Source of the DNA: Notolepis coatsorum
Lineage: Eukaryota > Chordata > Actinopteri > Aulopiformes > Paralepididae
DNA: 64,000 bases
NCBI GenBank assembly: GCA_963971535.1
Contig: OZ020598.1
Coordinates: 93,813,492 to 93,877,491, forward strand
Direction of reading: 5' to 3'
The translations under genes and the position numbers were made by a program. How positions within the stretch are numbered: position 1 is the stretch's first letter; each line of letters begins with the position of its first letter. This document shows positions 12,014-23,768 of the stretch, in pieces. The notes under the pieces were generated by a model. The model saw nothing but the letters and a program-made list of their open reading frames with translations, did no database searches and was not told the origin of the DNA.

Positions 12014-12213
12014 NNNNNNNNNNNNNNNNNNNNNNNNNNNNNNNNNNNNNNNNNNNNNNNNNNNNNNNNNNNNNNNNNNNNNNNNNNNNNNNNNNNNNNN
12101 NNNNNNNNNNNNNNNNNNNNNNNNNNNNNNNNNNNNNNNNNNNNNNNNNNNNNNNNNNNNNNNNNNNNNNNNNNNNNNNNNNNNNNNNNNNNNNNNNNNN
12201 NNNNNNNNNNNNN
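12014..12213. other. Assembly gap (200 N)
   Basis: Exactly 200 Ns, probably a gap of arbitrary declared size. Open frames crossing it are meaningless. Confidence 0.99.
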
Positions 12214-12289
12214 AAACCCATCCATTACTTCTACTGAACAGTAGACCATCAGTTTGGGGTCATTGGACAAACATTTTGATAAATAATAT

Positions 12290-12400
12290 ATCCACCTCGA
12301 CTGGCTTCCAGTCAAGTCCTGCATCGACTTTAAGACCCTCCTCATCACCTACAAGTCCCTTCACTCCCTAGCCGACCTCCTCCATCCCTCCATCCCACCC
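12290..12400 (+). pseudogene. Short LINE ORF2 C-terminal fragment
   Basis: The plus strand encodes HLDWLPV then [17 protein letters not shown], matching the common LWLPV...FKxLLxTYKxLH block near the C-terminus of CR1/L2-type ORF2. About 35 codons, no neighbouring parts. Confidence 0.6.
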
Positions 12401-12447
12401 CGGGTTGTTACATTCACCCACACAAGGGCTGAGGACTCACACCCCGC

Positions 12448-12579
<132 letters not shown>

Positions 12580-12599
12580 TCTGAGTCGGAAACAAACAT

Positions 12600-13186
12600 A
12601 GCATCAATGAGAGTATCAATAATACACCCGAGTGAAATCTACAAAAAAAGTTTAAAAATCTTGCGTTAATCTTGCAAAATAGTGGCGTTAAAAGAATTGT
12701 GCGCTAACGCGTTAATAACGTGTTAACTTTGACAGCCTTATTATTAATATTTCTACGTGTTAAATATGCAGCAAATGAAGTCACTCTGCTTCGTCTAGCA
12801 TGTTACTGTTTTGGGGGGTATATAGAGAACACAAGAGCAGAACACAAGGCACAGGAGAATGAGGCAGTTTAGGATGTTTTAATGAAGCCGGGGAAGGACA
12901 AGGGGGCAGGTAGTGAAGAGCAGGGAGTGGAGAGGAGACAAACGGGCGGCGTGTGTCCATGCGGTCCCAGGAAGGTGCAGGCTGGTGAGGTCCGTAGGTG
13001 GGGGTGCAGGCCGGAGGGGTGAGGTCCTACACACAGGAGAACAGATATCAATATGACGCAGGATACGGAGTACTCAGGTTACACTAGGAAAGGAATATCA
13101 CTAGATATATATACAGTATATAGATGGATCTAGAGGTCCAGAGAAGAGTCCTACTACCACGGGAGGTGAGAACAACACTCGGACCA
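12600..13186. other. Intergenic with a MITE-like end
   Basis: About 12690-12750 holds a gcgctaacgcgttaataacg...ctttgacagcc phrase that I know from scattered fish MITEs, but no partner end was found. The rest (12860-13186) has no recognisable feature. The TIR element at 13187-14752 splits this sequence from 14753-14830. Confidence 0.35.
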
Positions 13187-14752
13187 GGGCCCTCATTCAT
13201 CAACGTGTCTTACGCACAGATTTGTGCTTAACCTGTGCGTACGACCATTTCTAAGCAAAGAGTGGGATTCATCAATTTCAACTTGAACTTGACTCCGTGC
13301 TTATATTTACGCACAGCTCGGAGCACACTTAGCTGACGCCCAGTGGTAGAATATATTATTACAACAAGGAAATGAGCTTCTGTGCATTAGTTTCAACACT
13401 GGCATGTTCTGTATGAACCGTAATTCATTATAGTTCATTGTAAAATAGCAACAGTAGTGTAATTATGGTCAAAACCCTATAAATAGCATTTGGAATAATA
13501 GATCTTTCTCTCAGAATGAATGCAGCATGGTTTATATAGCGTTATCGGAATATACGGGGTGTACTGACTGACTGCGCTCCGCGTAGCTCAACTCGTTATT
13601 ATTTTGCGCACAGACCGCAGAAACACGGGAACGTTTTGATTATATTTAAAAGGCTTTACGTTAAACGAAACAAGTGGAATTTCGAAGCTGTAAGCAGAAT
13701 ACAAGTCATATGAACACCCACGATATAGTGTTCTTCCCCCTTTTTACTGTATAAGAAAGAATAAAAAACGCATTGCAATGACACCAGGGTGTATGTGTAT
13801 TACAAAACCCTTGCAATAATGTGTCTTAAATGAATGAAAAGCATACATGCTCTGGACACAGAGCATATCGTGTGGGTGATATGACTTGTATTATGCTTAC
13901 AGAATTCCACGTATTTAGTTTTACAATGTCAAAGCCTTTTAATGTAAATCAAAACGTTCCCGTATTTCTGCAATCTATGTGCAAAATAATAACGAGTTGA
14001 GTTCTAACAAAGAACATATTACATGCTGGTATGCTGATAGAGTAAACTATTATATGAATATGATATGATATAAGGTATACACTGGTCCGTCGCATACACT
14101 GGTATGCGCAAGTTACTGTTGCATAATGTAGGCTATGGCTGCTATTATATGTAATTCATATAGGCTACCTAATAGTATATGATTTTTAGAGGCATCTATT
14201 TTGTTGTCGGTAATACCAACAACAAAATAGATGCCTCTAAAGATCATATAGCCAATCGAACACAACTAATAAAGGCATTCATTACAGCACGGTTATAATG
14301 ACACACAACCAACGCCAAACAGTGGTCAACGAACGGTCTTTATTAGTATTTTGAGCTGTCCAGGCAGAATTGCAGCAATGGTCTTAGGGAGCCGTTGATA
14401 TCTGACATCACCGTTTACAAGTCCGCCTTTTATTTATCCCATAACACGCGTTGTGTCTTCTTGGTTCGACAGCAGTGAACAATCTCCGTGAAGTTTCTCA
14501 GAGTTCCGCTCGGGTCAGTCCATTATTTCACATCCCATGGGGGGTGTTTCATCACTTTCATGACCATATATGGATAATCATGCACAAGCATTGACGGTAG
14601 AACAAAGTGGTATTTATCAACACGGAGGAGCATAGGACCTGTGTACGCACGGTTGATGAATCCCAATATTTCTGTGCGTACACTCATTCTAAATTCTGTG
14701 CTTACGTGTGGAAATAGAACATATTCTACGTCACGTTGATGAATGAGGGCCC
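13187..14752. mobile_element. TIR DNA element, about 1.57 kb, no transposase
   Basis: Ends are exact inverted repeats beginning GGGCCCTCATTCATCAAC (21 bp exact in all). The sub-terminal parts share tgtgcgtac and gcttac motifs. Inside are an imperfect inverted repeat of about 140 bp (about 13590-13725 against 13870-14010) and a hairpin at 14180-14252. No clear target duplication: the flanks read ...gacca and aggagt. No transposase frame. Superfamily not assigned. Confidence 0.75.
14180..14252. repeat. Hairpin within the TIR element
   Basis: tatgatttttagaggcatct and its near-perfect complement (agatgcctctaaagatcata) flank a short loop around gtcggtaataccaac. Arms are about 33 bp. Confidence 0.85.
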
Positions 14753-14832
14753 AGGAGTGGCAGGGGTGCAGGCCTCTTACCCTGGCTCCGTGATGGGGTG
14801 ATGGTCCACAGGTGTGTAGGCCGGCCCAGGTA

Positions 14833-15230
14833 GGGAGTGAGTGAGTGAGTGAGTGAGTGAGTGAGTGAGTGAGTGAGTGAGTGAGTGAGTGAGTGAGTGA
14901 GTGAGTGAGTGAGTGAGTGAGTGAGTGAGTGAGTGAGTGAGTGAGTGAGTGAGTGAGTGAGTGAGTGAGTGGGTGAGTGGGTGAGTGGGTGAGTGAGTGA
15001 GTGAGTGAGTGAGTGAGTGAGTGAGTGAGTGAGTGAGTGAGTGAGTGAGTGAGTGAGTGAGTGAGTGAGTGAGTGAGTGGGTGGGTGGGTGGGTGGGTGG
15101 GTGAGTGAGTGAGTGAGTGAGTGAGTGAGTGAGTGAGTGAGTGAGTGAGTGAGTGAGTGAGTGAGTGAGTGGATTAGAGAGTGAGTGAGTGAGGGAGTGA
15201 GTTAGAGAGTGAGGAAGTGAGTTAGAGAGC
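14833..15230. repeat. (GAGT)n tetranucleotide array
   Basis: About 340 bp of GAGT with GGGT variants, degenerating after 15172. The long minus-strand frame (poly-SLTH) is an artefact. Confidence 0.97.
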
Positions 15231-15264
15231 GAGGGAGTGCCATGATCAGTCATATAGGTGCTCC

Positions 15265-15575
15265 CTACCGGTCGGTTGGGAGACGCCTGCACAGCAGAGA
15301 CAGGAAGTGGCGAGGGTAGTGTGAGCCTCCCATGCGTTACACCTCGCCAATAAGAGTCCGTGCTGGCAGGCGAAAAGATGTGACAGGCTGCCTCCTCATG
15401 TGCCGGAGGGAACATGTGATGCAAGGCTTCTATCCTCTCTACAACCGACCAGTGGGGGGTATAGTCGAGCAACGTTCAAGACAGGGGAGGGGAGAATTGG
15501 ATACACAAAATTGGGATGGGAGAAAAATAGAAAATAAGGAGAAAAAAGTGGATACAAAAAAATTATATTTGGTTG
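15265..15575 (+). mobile_element. 5'-truncated SINE, same family as 51943-52430
   Basis: Shares caggaagtggcgagggtagt, gtgagcctcccatgcgtta, the caggcgaaaagatg block and the tail ...gaattggatacacaaaattgggatgggag with the full copy. The tRNA-like head is missing. Confidence 0.8.
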
Positions 15576-15810
15576 TTCTCTATCGTCAACTGAAATAACA
15601 CAATAGTGATTCTACCTATAACCAGTTCATGCTTTTATGCTTTTATGTGCTTTTACATGTGCCTTGGCCGTTCTAAACACTGGTGTCTGGTAGGATATTC
15701 CCTGGGAAATCACCTGGCACGCAGGAAGTGATGCGTTTTACATCACCACAACAGCAGTTTGTTTGAAATGAATAGAAAACTAACTCAGTAGCTGCATGCA
15801 TTTTTTCAAG

Positions 15811-15951
15811 ATGGAAACCTACAACAGCAATGACCACTTATCACCAACAGATGTCGCCAAAACAAACAGAAATGCTGATCTTAAGGATCAGCAATCAGAA
15901 GAACAAAATTATATTCCAAAAATACTGCGGCATGTTGGCAGTTTGCACACA
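15811..15951 (+). CDS. Candidate first coding exon (unidentified protein)
   Basis: The ATG at 15811 has a good initiation context (caagATGg). The 47-codon frame that follows (METYNSND...HVGSLHT) ends exactly at a consensus donor GTAAGT (15952), giving a phase-0 exon. The peptide is hydrophilic and resembles a cytosolic N-terminal tail, but I do not recognise a family and found no second exon downstream in the window. It could equally be chance. Transcript data would settle it. Confidence 0.25.
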
Positions 15952-17000
15952 GTAAGTGCTATAAATTACTGTAGGTATGAGTCCAAATGATCCAATATTT
16001 ACATTGTATAAAGAATACATTTCACAGTTTTCACAGTTAGGCTACATTACATTACATCTACACTGAAATATGTCATCTGTTTCACCATCACTCTCTATCA
16101 TTTGTTTCACCCAAATCACATGGGTATAGGCCGTATGTGCGATCATGTTCACACCCTCGAGTTCTTGGGCCAGCAATCTAATCAACGCCCGACCATAATC
16201 AGCCGACCCTCACATTGTCACAGTTAGCCTCTGCCAGGCTGAGCTGAGTGAGAGGAAACAAGCCATTAAGGTTCTGAACCGTTCAAATGAAAGTGGAACA
16301 AGTCCAAACCACCGAGTCGTTCGGCCATTTGGGCTATTCAGTTTCACACCGCTTTGCACAACTTCATCTATTGCTCCGGAGGGAAATTGTTGCCGTTTTG
16401 CTATAATTGTTTCAAAACGGCAGGGCTAATTATGACCTTTTGAAAACAAACCTCACAGATTGAAGTTGACGTTTTCCTGTGACTATATGAAATCCCCCCG
16501 TCGCTGGTTGAAACCCGGGAAGAACCTGATCATAAAAACAACCGTGTCACCCAGAGATTTAAAGGGTGAGTTCAGAATGTTTGGACGCCTTGCCCTATGT
16601 CCTACTGATAGGGTCTATAGAGGGTGTAATACCTGGACGATGTTGTAGAAAGGTCCTTTCTCAGCACAACCCATGCTGTGCTTCAGACTGGATACTCAGC
16701 TCCTCCTTAGCTAGCCACAAAACCAACCGCTAAAGTTAATGGAGCAAACATAAAAACTAAAACGAAATGCTTTGTGGAGTAGGTTTCAACACTTGTTTCA
16801 GGGTTTACACAGACTTACTGTAAGGGTTAAAAGTTCAGAATGTACCCTTAAGGCTTTTTGTGGCAGGCTTTGGTAAAAAAAAAAAAGAATACAGCGCTAA
16901 CTGCTCAGCTAGCTCGTTCTCCTTGTAACAAAGTAAATAAATAATACAGCATAACTGCTCAGGCTAACTCATTCTCCTTGTAACAAAGACAGTAGTGAAG
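15952..17000. other. Intergenic, nothing recognised
   Basis: About 1 kb with no repeat or coding signal I can name. A 62-residue frame at 16460-16648 has no recognisable features. Confidence 0.4.
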
Positions 17001-17471
17001 AACGTAAGGTTATTCTATAACCCTAGTTATATGAGTATAGCGAGCGCTCTGCTCTAGTGGAGCTATCCCTTTAATCCATTCTAATAGTGAAAAATCTTTC
17101 TCCACATGTACACCCCTATTCAGTATTCACCTCCGCCTGGCCACACCGCGTCTATGCCAAATACAACGCAGTTCGGGTTTCCGGGTTCCTCTGATTGGCC
17201 ACTAAGCCCACGTGACCGCGCGGCAGCACACCCCCCTTATCGCCCGTTGCCGCGCTGTGAAGCGGAAGAGCCAGCGAGGCGACGCGAGGCGGTGGTTTCA
17301 GCAGCAGCGGCCGTCTTCTTCCAAGGCGGCTCGTTCTTATTAATCCCTAATGTCATGTATGTTGTGTATGTCATAAATGTCAATATGAATTGAAAATGGG
17401 GGACCCTGATGTAAACAAGACGAAAGTCTTTCTCTGGTCTGCATCCCCTTAACAATTGTGTGTATTGCGCC
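17001..17471. repeat. Inverted duplication, left arm
   Basis: Reverse-complement match to 17591-18077, separated by a 119-bp spacer. The arm contains ataaccctagttatatgag, a CCAAT-type ctgattggcc, a CACGTG E-box, a GC-rich block, and at its inner end a LINE 3' fragment (17375-17471). The outer 90-100 bp differ in module content from the right arm. Confidence 0.85.
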
Positions 17472-17590
17472 ATACTGTATTGTACCCATTCTAAAGTTTT
17501 CATTCATTCATTTCTCCCCCACTACTCCCAAAAGTAACACTAAATAGATAAAGTACAACAACGCCAGACTCAAGAAACTGTGTTCCCTTT

Positions 17591-18077
17591 GGCGCAATAC
17601 ACACAATTGTTAAGGGGATGCAGACCAGAGAAAGACGTTTGTCTTGTTTACATCAGGGTCCCCCATTTTCAATTCATATCGACATTTATGACATACACAA
17701 CATACATGACATTAGGGATTAATAAGAACGAGCCGCCTCGGAAGAAGACGGCCGCTGCTGCTGAAACCACCGCCTCGCGTCGCCTCGCTGGCTCTTCCGC
17801 TTCACAGCGCGGCAGCGGGCGATAAGGGGGGGCGTGATAGCGCGCGGTCACGTGGGCTTAGTGGCCAATCAGAGGAACCCGGAAACCGAACTGCGTTGTA
17901 TTTGGCATAGACGCGGCCACACCCACATCCGCTCCTATATAAGCGGGGTCGTGGCCACACAATCAACTCCTTCCCAAGTCTTTCACCACCAAAGGAGAAG
18001 ACCGTGTGGCCCTCAGTGAGTCAGAGCAGAGTGCTCGTTATACTCATATAACTAGGGTTATAGAATAACCATACGTT
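17591..18077. repeat. Inverted duplication, right arm
   Basis: Mirror image of 17001-17471, including the LINE 3' fragment at the same relative position (17591-17720). In this arm the sequence between the E-box region and the outer end includes ctatataagcggggtcg, absent from the left arm but present at about 35820 in a third related copy. Confidence 0.85.
17849..17945 (+). promoter_or_regulatory. Promoter-like cluster: E-box, CCAAT box, TATA box
   Basis: CACGTG at about 17850, GGCCAATCAG at about 17862 and CTATATAAG at about 17935 are ordered and spaced as in a Pol II promoter. Transcription would run rightward into 17965-18480. The left arm carries the E-box and CCAAT box in mirror orientation, without this TATA. 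Motif match only; no known gene follows. Confidence 0.4.
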
Positions 18078-19190
18078 ATAAATTGTATAGCTTTACGCTC
18101 TGCTCTAGTGGAACACAGGAGCTGAGCAGAGCTAAAAGCTCAACAGATGTACCCGCTGAGGCCCCCTACAACCATCAGAATACCGGGGAGGATCCGAGCC
18201 CCCTGGCCCCCCCTAGCGGAGGACGGGAGGGAGATCGGACCCGACTGTGCGAAGAGGGTTTAGCACCTCAAACGCACAAGGTGAGCAGACAGTGGGACTT
18301 ACCTTTGTTTAGAAGGGCCCGCGACCACTCGAGCGTGCATCCCACATGCCACCAGGGAACGGACGCGAAGCAAAAAAAGAATGCACAGCCCCCAACATCA
18401 CGGGGTCGGAGGTCAAGAACCCAAACCCCATGGCAAGGCTGTAGCAGTGGAGCGCGGAGGAGGTCCCAGCTCTAGGACAACCTGAGGACTAGGACCCCCT
18501 GAAAAAGGGGCCTGGTGAGGCCAACGAGGCCGCGGCATCGAGACCCCACCAGACGGTCACTGGTGACACCACCCCCCACATTGCCAGCATATCGGACAGG
18601 GCCCAAATCAAGTGAAGGCCCTTCCCCGCTTGGCACGCCGCTCTGAAGCACTCTTGGAGAAGAGGCTACCCCCCCACAACACTGCAGGGCCAGTCGGCAT
18701 GCCGGGAAGACAACCCTCCAAGGAGGTTGATCCCTCAATCCAGGCAACAGGCCCCAAGAGCAGAACTCAACCGGTGCCCGGAGCACTGCGGACTAGACAG
18801 GCGCCTAAGGGGTCTACTGCAAGAACAGTATCCCGGCGGAAGGGGCGTTCGGTATGCTGTGCACCATGTCACAAACTCCACAAACCCGACCCCGCCAATT
18901 CATCAATCCAGCGGGTTCGAGGTTCAGAGAAGAGGCTGACACAATTGGCAGACGTCATGAAAGATGCGGGGGCATACTCTCGGGCAGACGGGGTCAGGCC
19001 CGGCCTCAACCCGAGAGTCGACTCTGCTACCAACAAACCGGGGAACCAACCACCCCCCTATGTTTAGTTTAACAGGAGGCGGTTGTTCCCTTAACCCACA
19101 AAGAAAACTCAGAAACATAACTGCACGTATACACAGGCTATACAAACAGTACAAGTGTTTCAGCTTTCAAAGGGTTAACCCAGGCCAACA
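18078..19190. other. GC-rich unassigned sequence after the promoter-like cluster
   Basis: Frames of 130 and 151 codons exist on the plus strand (18083-18475, 18612-19067), but neither shows a domain I recognise, and composition (proline/arginine rich, GC-rich) can explain them. It may be the body or leader of the repeat whose ends lie in the inverted duplication. Confidence 0.35.
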
Positions 19191-19192
19191 GG

Positions 19193-19292
19193 TTAACGAG
19201 GATGAGTCCCGACCGCGTGAACATTTAAGGCAAACAACTTGTGTTCAGCTTTTCTCTGATTGGCCACGACCCCCCTGCCCCCTTTTGCCGCA
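19193..19292. repeat. Inverted repeat pair, left member
   Basis: cgcgtgaacatttaaggcaa, acaacttgtgttcagctttt and ctctgattggccac occur here and, in reverse complement, at 20264-20366. Again a CCAAT box (ATTGG) sits inside. Confidence 0.8.
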
Positions 19293-19420
19293 AGCGCGGC
19301 AGAGGTCCCTGCGAGCGGCAGAGGTCCCTGCGAGCGGCAGAGGTCCCAAATGAAATGAATGAAATGCGGAGCTGTAATCTTTGTCCGAATCGAATCACGC
19401 GAATACACAACGCATTTATT

Positions 19421-19742
19421 GTCACTGTACATCAGTGGAGGCTGCTGACTGATTAACTAGAAACTGTACATTGTAACGTTATATAATGTATAATGTTATT
19501 TTGCGTTTGTAACGTCATAAAACAACTACCAGATTCACGCGTCACTGTACATCAGTGGAGGCTGCTGACTGATTAACTAGAAACTGTACGCTGTAACGTT
19601 ATATGTTATTTCGCGTTTTTAACGTCATAAACCAACTACCAGATTCACTCGTCACTGTACATCAGTGGAGGCTGCTGACTGATTAACTAGAAACTGTACA
19701 TTGAGGGGGTTTGAATCACGCTACATCAGTGGAGGCTGCTGA
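19421..19742. repeat. About 110-120 bp tandem repeat
   Basis: Units start GTCACTGTACATCAGTGGAG at 19421, 19541 and 19651 (spacing 120 and 110 bp), with a partial fourth at about 19723. Each carries ggctgctgactgattaacta and an ...aacgtcataaa...accagattcac end. Confidence 0.9.
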
Positions 19743-20001
19743 CCAGATTATTATTATATTAATTTGGCTTACTGTTACTGTATTGTTTGTCTTGTTTCAT
19801 GGGCTGCCAAAATGTTATATTTTGCACCAGGGAACTTGAAGGTTCATGCACAACGCACATGTGTGTAACCTCAACCCTGTATTGCAAAATTAATATACAA
19901 ATTTTTTTTAAGGACAACTTGGCCTATCAATCTATATGCTACAGTTATGTCATATATATGAATGTATAAATGTAATAACTGGCGGCAGGGTCCATCTTGA
20001 A

Positions 20002-20112
<111 letters not shown>

Positions 20113-20263
20113 TGGTGTTAAACAACCGCGCGAACACTGCTGATATGGCATTAACCAACAACACAACGAGCACCTCTCAGAGCACCTGGGGGAGCCTCAT
20201 GCGCATGCGCGGCCGACGGGTCACTCTCTGCCGCGTCACTCTCTGCCGCAGGCGGCGCAACAA

Positions 20264-20366
20264 CACACAGAGTGGCAGGGCGCGGTAACGTGGCCGTGTG
20301 GCCAATCAGAGAAACGCTGAACGAAAAGCTGAACACAAGTTGGTTGCCTTAAATGTTCACGCGTCC
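20264..20366. repeat. Inverted repeat pair, right member
   Basis: Reverse complement of 19193-19292 with about 10 extra bp (cgctgaacgaa). The pair encloses about 970 bp holding the 110-120 bp tandem repeat and the TTAG tract. Confidence 0.8.
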
Positions 20367-21720
20367 TGACCTGGGCCCGGCGGACCGGGACCTACACAGG
20401 GATGCCTAGAGGAGTTGACAGGGCAACCTCCCCGACAGCCCCCTCCAATCCCCGGCCTAGCAGGGAGGGAGGGGTGAAACAAATGGAGAAGGACCAAGCC
20501 CCCTAACACAGCGCAAGGTACAACACAGTATGGACCAAGCACGTCACTGTTAACAGTGTTAAGGGCAACTCGTGATGGCATACATACACACATCCATGAC
20601 ATCAATCCCTGCGACGTCTAGCCTGACCCGGCATTTTCCCCCTGGAAAAGCACAAAGTCCTTTGGGGTACCAGAACAGCAGATCTGCGCCCCGGCGGGCA
20701 ACGGGTTAAACTGACCTGGTCCAGCGCGACCAGAACCAGTCCCGTGTCCTAGTCACGCTGCCATGCCCAGTCCTAAGAGGGGGGTAGGTACGCGTGTCGA
20801 TCCAAAACATCACAGAGGGCGCCACCAAGACGGTCAGTACGCGAACGCACTGCTCCTGGTGGCCCACCTCATGGGCGTGAGACCCCTCCGCCAATGTTTT
20901 GATCTACTCCGTCATCTCCCCGGAGATGTACGTGAGCCGTCAAGTCTAACCTAGTGCACTGGCGCTCGGTAGAGATAAAAAAATCTCCTTCCCAGCCGCC
21001 TGCATAAAGAACGCCGTTTCTATGAAGTTGGGCAACCAAGGCGCGCCAGCCCATAAAGTGGTTTCAACATTGAAAACACCCAGGGCCAGCGCTAATTGGT
21101 CTCGAAGACCATACGCTGATTTCATAACTAGCGTATATGCATGTCGAGAACCCGAAACACATCGACGGCGAATTCTAATAAGAAACACCACACAACGTTT
21201 CCTCCATGCTGTCTGGGACGAGCAGCAGGAAGCCACAGACACGGGTCTCATATGACGTGCCTGAGGGTAAACCCTGTCAATTCTGCTCTTTATATAAGAG
21301 GGGAAGACAGAAGTTCCCCCAGAGAGACCTCTACGTGAGTAAACAATTGAAAAAGATATATGTAATAATTGGGCCAAGTGACCAACGGCCCAATACACAC
21401 TTCAATAGAGAGCAGAGCAGAAGACAAACAGTCTTCGAATGCATTGCATCATCCAACTTTGACAATAACAGCGGTCTGCAGCACAGACCCTGAAAACTCA
21501 CGGATATGTCTCATGGCTAATAGGAAAAATGCGCCTAGTGACGTATTCCATGGCCGGGGAAATCCTGTGACCCACCCATCCTAATATGGAGTGGAACCAG
21601 GGAACCCCCCCCCCCTTCCCCCTCCCTGTGACGTGCTGACCTCTCAGCCTGACAGGGAGACTGACAGGCAGGAGGCCCAACCTCCTGGCCAATCAGCGTC
21701 GCAAAGGATACAACAATATC
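20367..21720. other. Unassigned sequence
   Basis: No recognised gene. A TATA-like ctttatataag lies at about 21289. The longest frame is 150 codons on the minus strand (20946-21398) and shows no domain I can name. Confidence 0.35.
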
Positions 21721-21721
21721 C

Positions 21722-22990
21722 GAAAAAGGGGGGGGGGGGGTTCACCCCTTATGACCCCTCACCCCCGATACGATGCAATAACAAAGCAGAGCCATGACAC
21801 CAGTTGTAGCGCACTACATGAAAGCGCATATACCTGTTAGGGTAATAGCTTCACATTCTGCACGCCAGCCACAGACGATAACCTTGTTTGTGCAAAAAAC
21901 GGGTTTTATACACGGCTCAGGCTTATGTGCGAAACTTGGCACCTGAAATTTATATCTTTACCCTAAAGTAAAGAAAAATAACAGACCAAAGAGAGGGGCC
22001 AAACGACCCTGGTTCAAGAGCTATATAATGTACAACTTCTGTAGGCTAACACCCAACCCAGTTGTGGACTCAATGCCATGTTTACTTAACGTAAGACACG
22101 AACACACACAACCCTCTTTACACAATAAAAAAGGCAAAAGTTCACTCTTACTACCACAAGAAGAACGCCGTCTTTTAGGAAGAGAGAAGACATAAGTCCT
22201 CGACCAAGTGCTAGCTACAGGCCTTGCTAAGTTATACATAATAGCAACCAAGCAATTATCAGAGAAAACTGCACCACCCTCTAAGCAAGAGCGCAACCCC
22301 AGCAGTAGCGTATCCCCAAAAATATAGTGAATCAACACACGTTTTGTAAACAAAATCATATTTGAGGGGGGGGGGGGGGGGGGGGCAGGGGCAAACAGGG
22401 GAATTATTTTACCCACCCCCTCACCACCTCACCCCTGATACGACGCCAAAAGAAAGCAGAGCCGTGACACCAGGTGCATGGCGCGCCAGATGAAGCACAT
22501 ACTCACCTGTAGAGTAAAAGCTGTACATCATGCATGCCAGCCACAGTCGATAACCTTGTTTGTGTAAAAAAACTGGTTTTATCCACGGCTCTGGCTTATG
22601 TGTGAAAAACTTGCCACCCATTATTTTGATCATTACCCTTAAGCAAAGAAAAAAGAGAGGGACTCAAGCCCTTGGTCATATGCCACTATGTACAACTCTG
22701 TAGGTTAACACGCAGCCAGTTGTGGACTCAAGCCACGTTGCCTAAACGTTACATGAACACACACACAACCTCTCATCATACAATAAAAAACCCCAGTTCA
22801 TCTTTTACTCACGTAAAAAGAATGCTGTTTTTAAGTAGAGAGAAAGACATAAGCCTTGGCCAAATGCTAGAACCTAAGCTATACAAAAATAGCGACCAAC
22901 ACAATTTTCAAAGAAACTGTACAACACTGCAGTGAAGTAACATATGTTTTGTTAAACAAAGACATCGTTATTAACCAAAAACATTCGGGA
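21722..22990. repeat. Diverged tandem duplication, units of about 0.6 kb with G runs
   Basis: Copy 1 (about 21748-22387) and copy 2 (about 22422-22990) align along their length through shared phrases: cccctgatacga, gcagagccatgacaccag, gataaccttgtttgtg, ttttatacacggctc, ctgtaggctaacac, gttgtggactcaa. G runs (21728-21740, 22365-22387) precede each copy. Confidence 0.8.
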
Positions 22991-23034
22991 GGGGGAGGAA
23001 GGAAGAGTGGGGTAATGTCCTACGGACACCTACC

Positions 23035-23230
23035 TGATCCCCCGTACGCAGGACGAAATGGCCGCAAACACAGGTTGGTCTACAACGTTGACGAGGCCTC
23101 TCGCTGGCGGGGCCAGAAGCGGCGACGGCTGGAGCCTCGCTCCGGCGCGACGCCCCCATCCTGCGGCCGGTCATGGTGCAGGCCCAACGACATCTTCTGC
23201 CAGAGATGACGCCGTAGTCAGAGTGCTCAG
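23035..23230. other. GC-rich segment with splice-like signals
   Basis: About 190 bp of CpG-rich sequence. On the minus strand an open frame ends at CAG|GTAGGT (about 23030). On the plus strand an AG acceptor-like cgtacgcag precedes an open frame of about 60 codons. Neither peptide is recognised. It could be a decayed exon or CpG-rich repeat. Confidence 0.25.
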
Positions 23231-23768
23231 GGTGAATGAATGAATGAAAACTTTATTTAACAGATTGCAGAATGGGTACAATACAGTACGGCTCAATACA
23301 TACAATTGTTAAGGGGATGCAGACCTGAGAAAGACGTTTGTCTTGTTTCCATCAGGGTCCCCCATTTTCAATTCATATAGACATATATGACATACATGAC
23401 ATACAGATAGTCAGTACTGCTACATCTATACATTTATGACATACCAGATTTGCAAATACAGTACTGTTTGTGATACAGAAGGAGTCAAGAAAAGGGAGTA
23501 TATACATTTGACGTAGAAACTGTACATTGGAGGAGGTTGGGTGGGGGGGGTTGGGTACATTGGGATATTGACAACCATACTGGGTAATTTACATTGGAGG
23601 TGGTTGGGGGGGGGGGGGGCCGGGGGGCACACTGTATAAACAAGTAACACTGTACATTGAGGGGGGGGGGAGGAGACACTGTACAAACAAACACAATTGT
23701 ACATTGAACTATTGACAAAACCATACTAGGTAAATGACTGTACATTGGAGGGGGTTGGGTTAGGATAT

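Noticed and set aside
11692-12371. Frames of 119-181 codons at the gap
   Set aside because: They consist mostly of unknown residues from 200 Ns.
20946-21398. 150-codon minus-strand frame
   Set aside because: No domain, no splice or promoter support on that strand; length is compatible with chance in GC-rich DNA.
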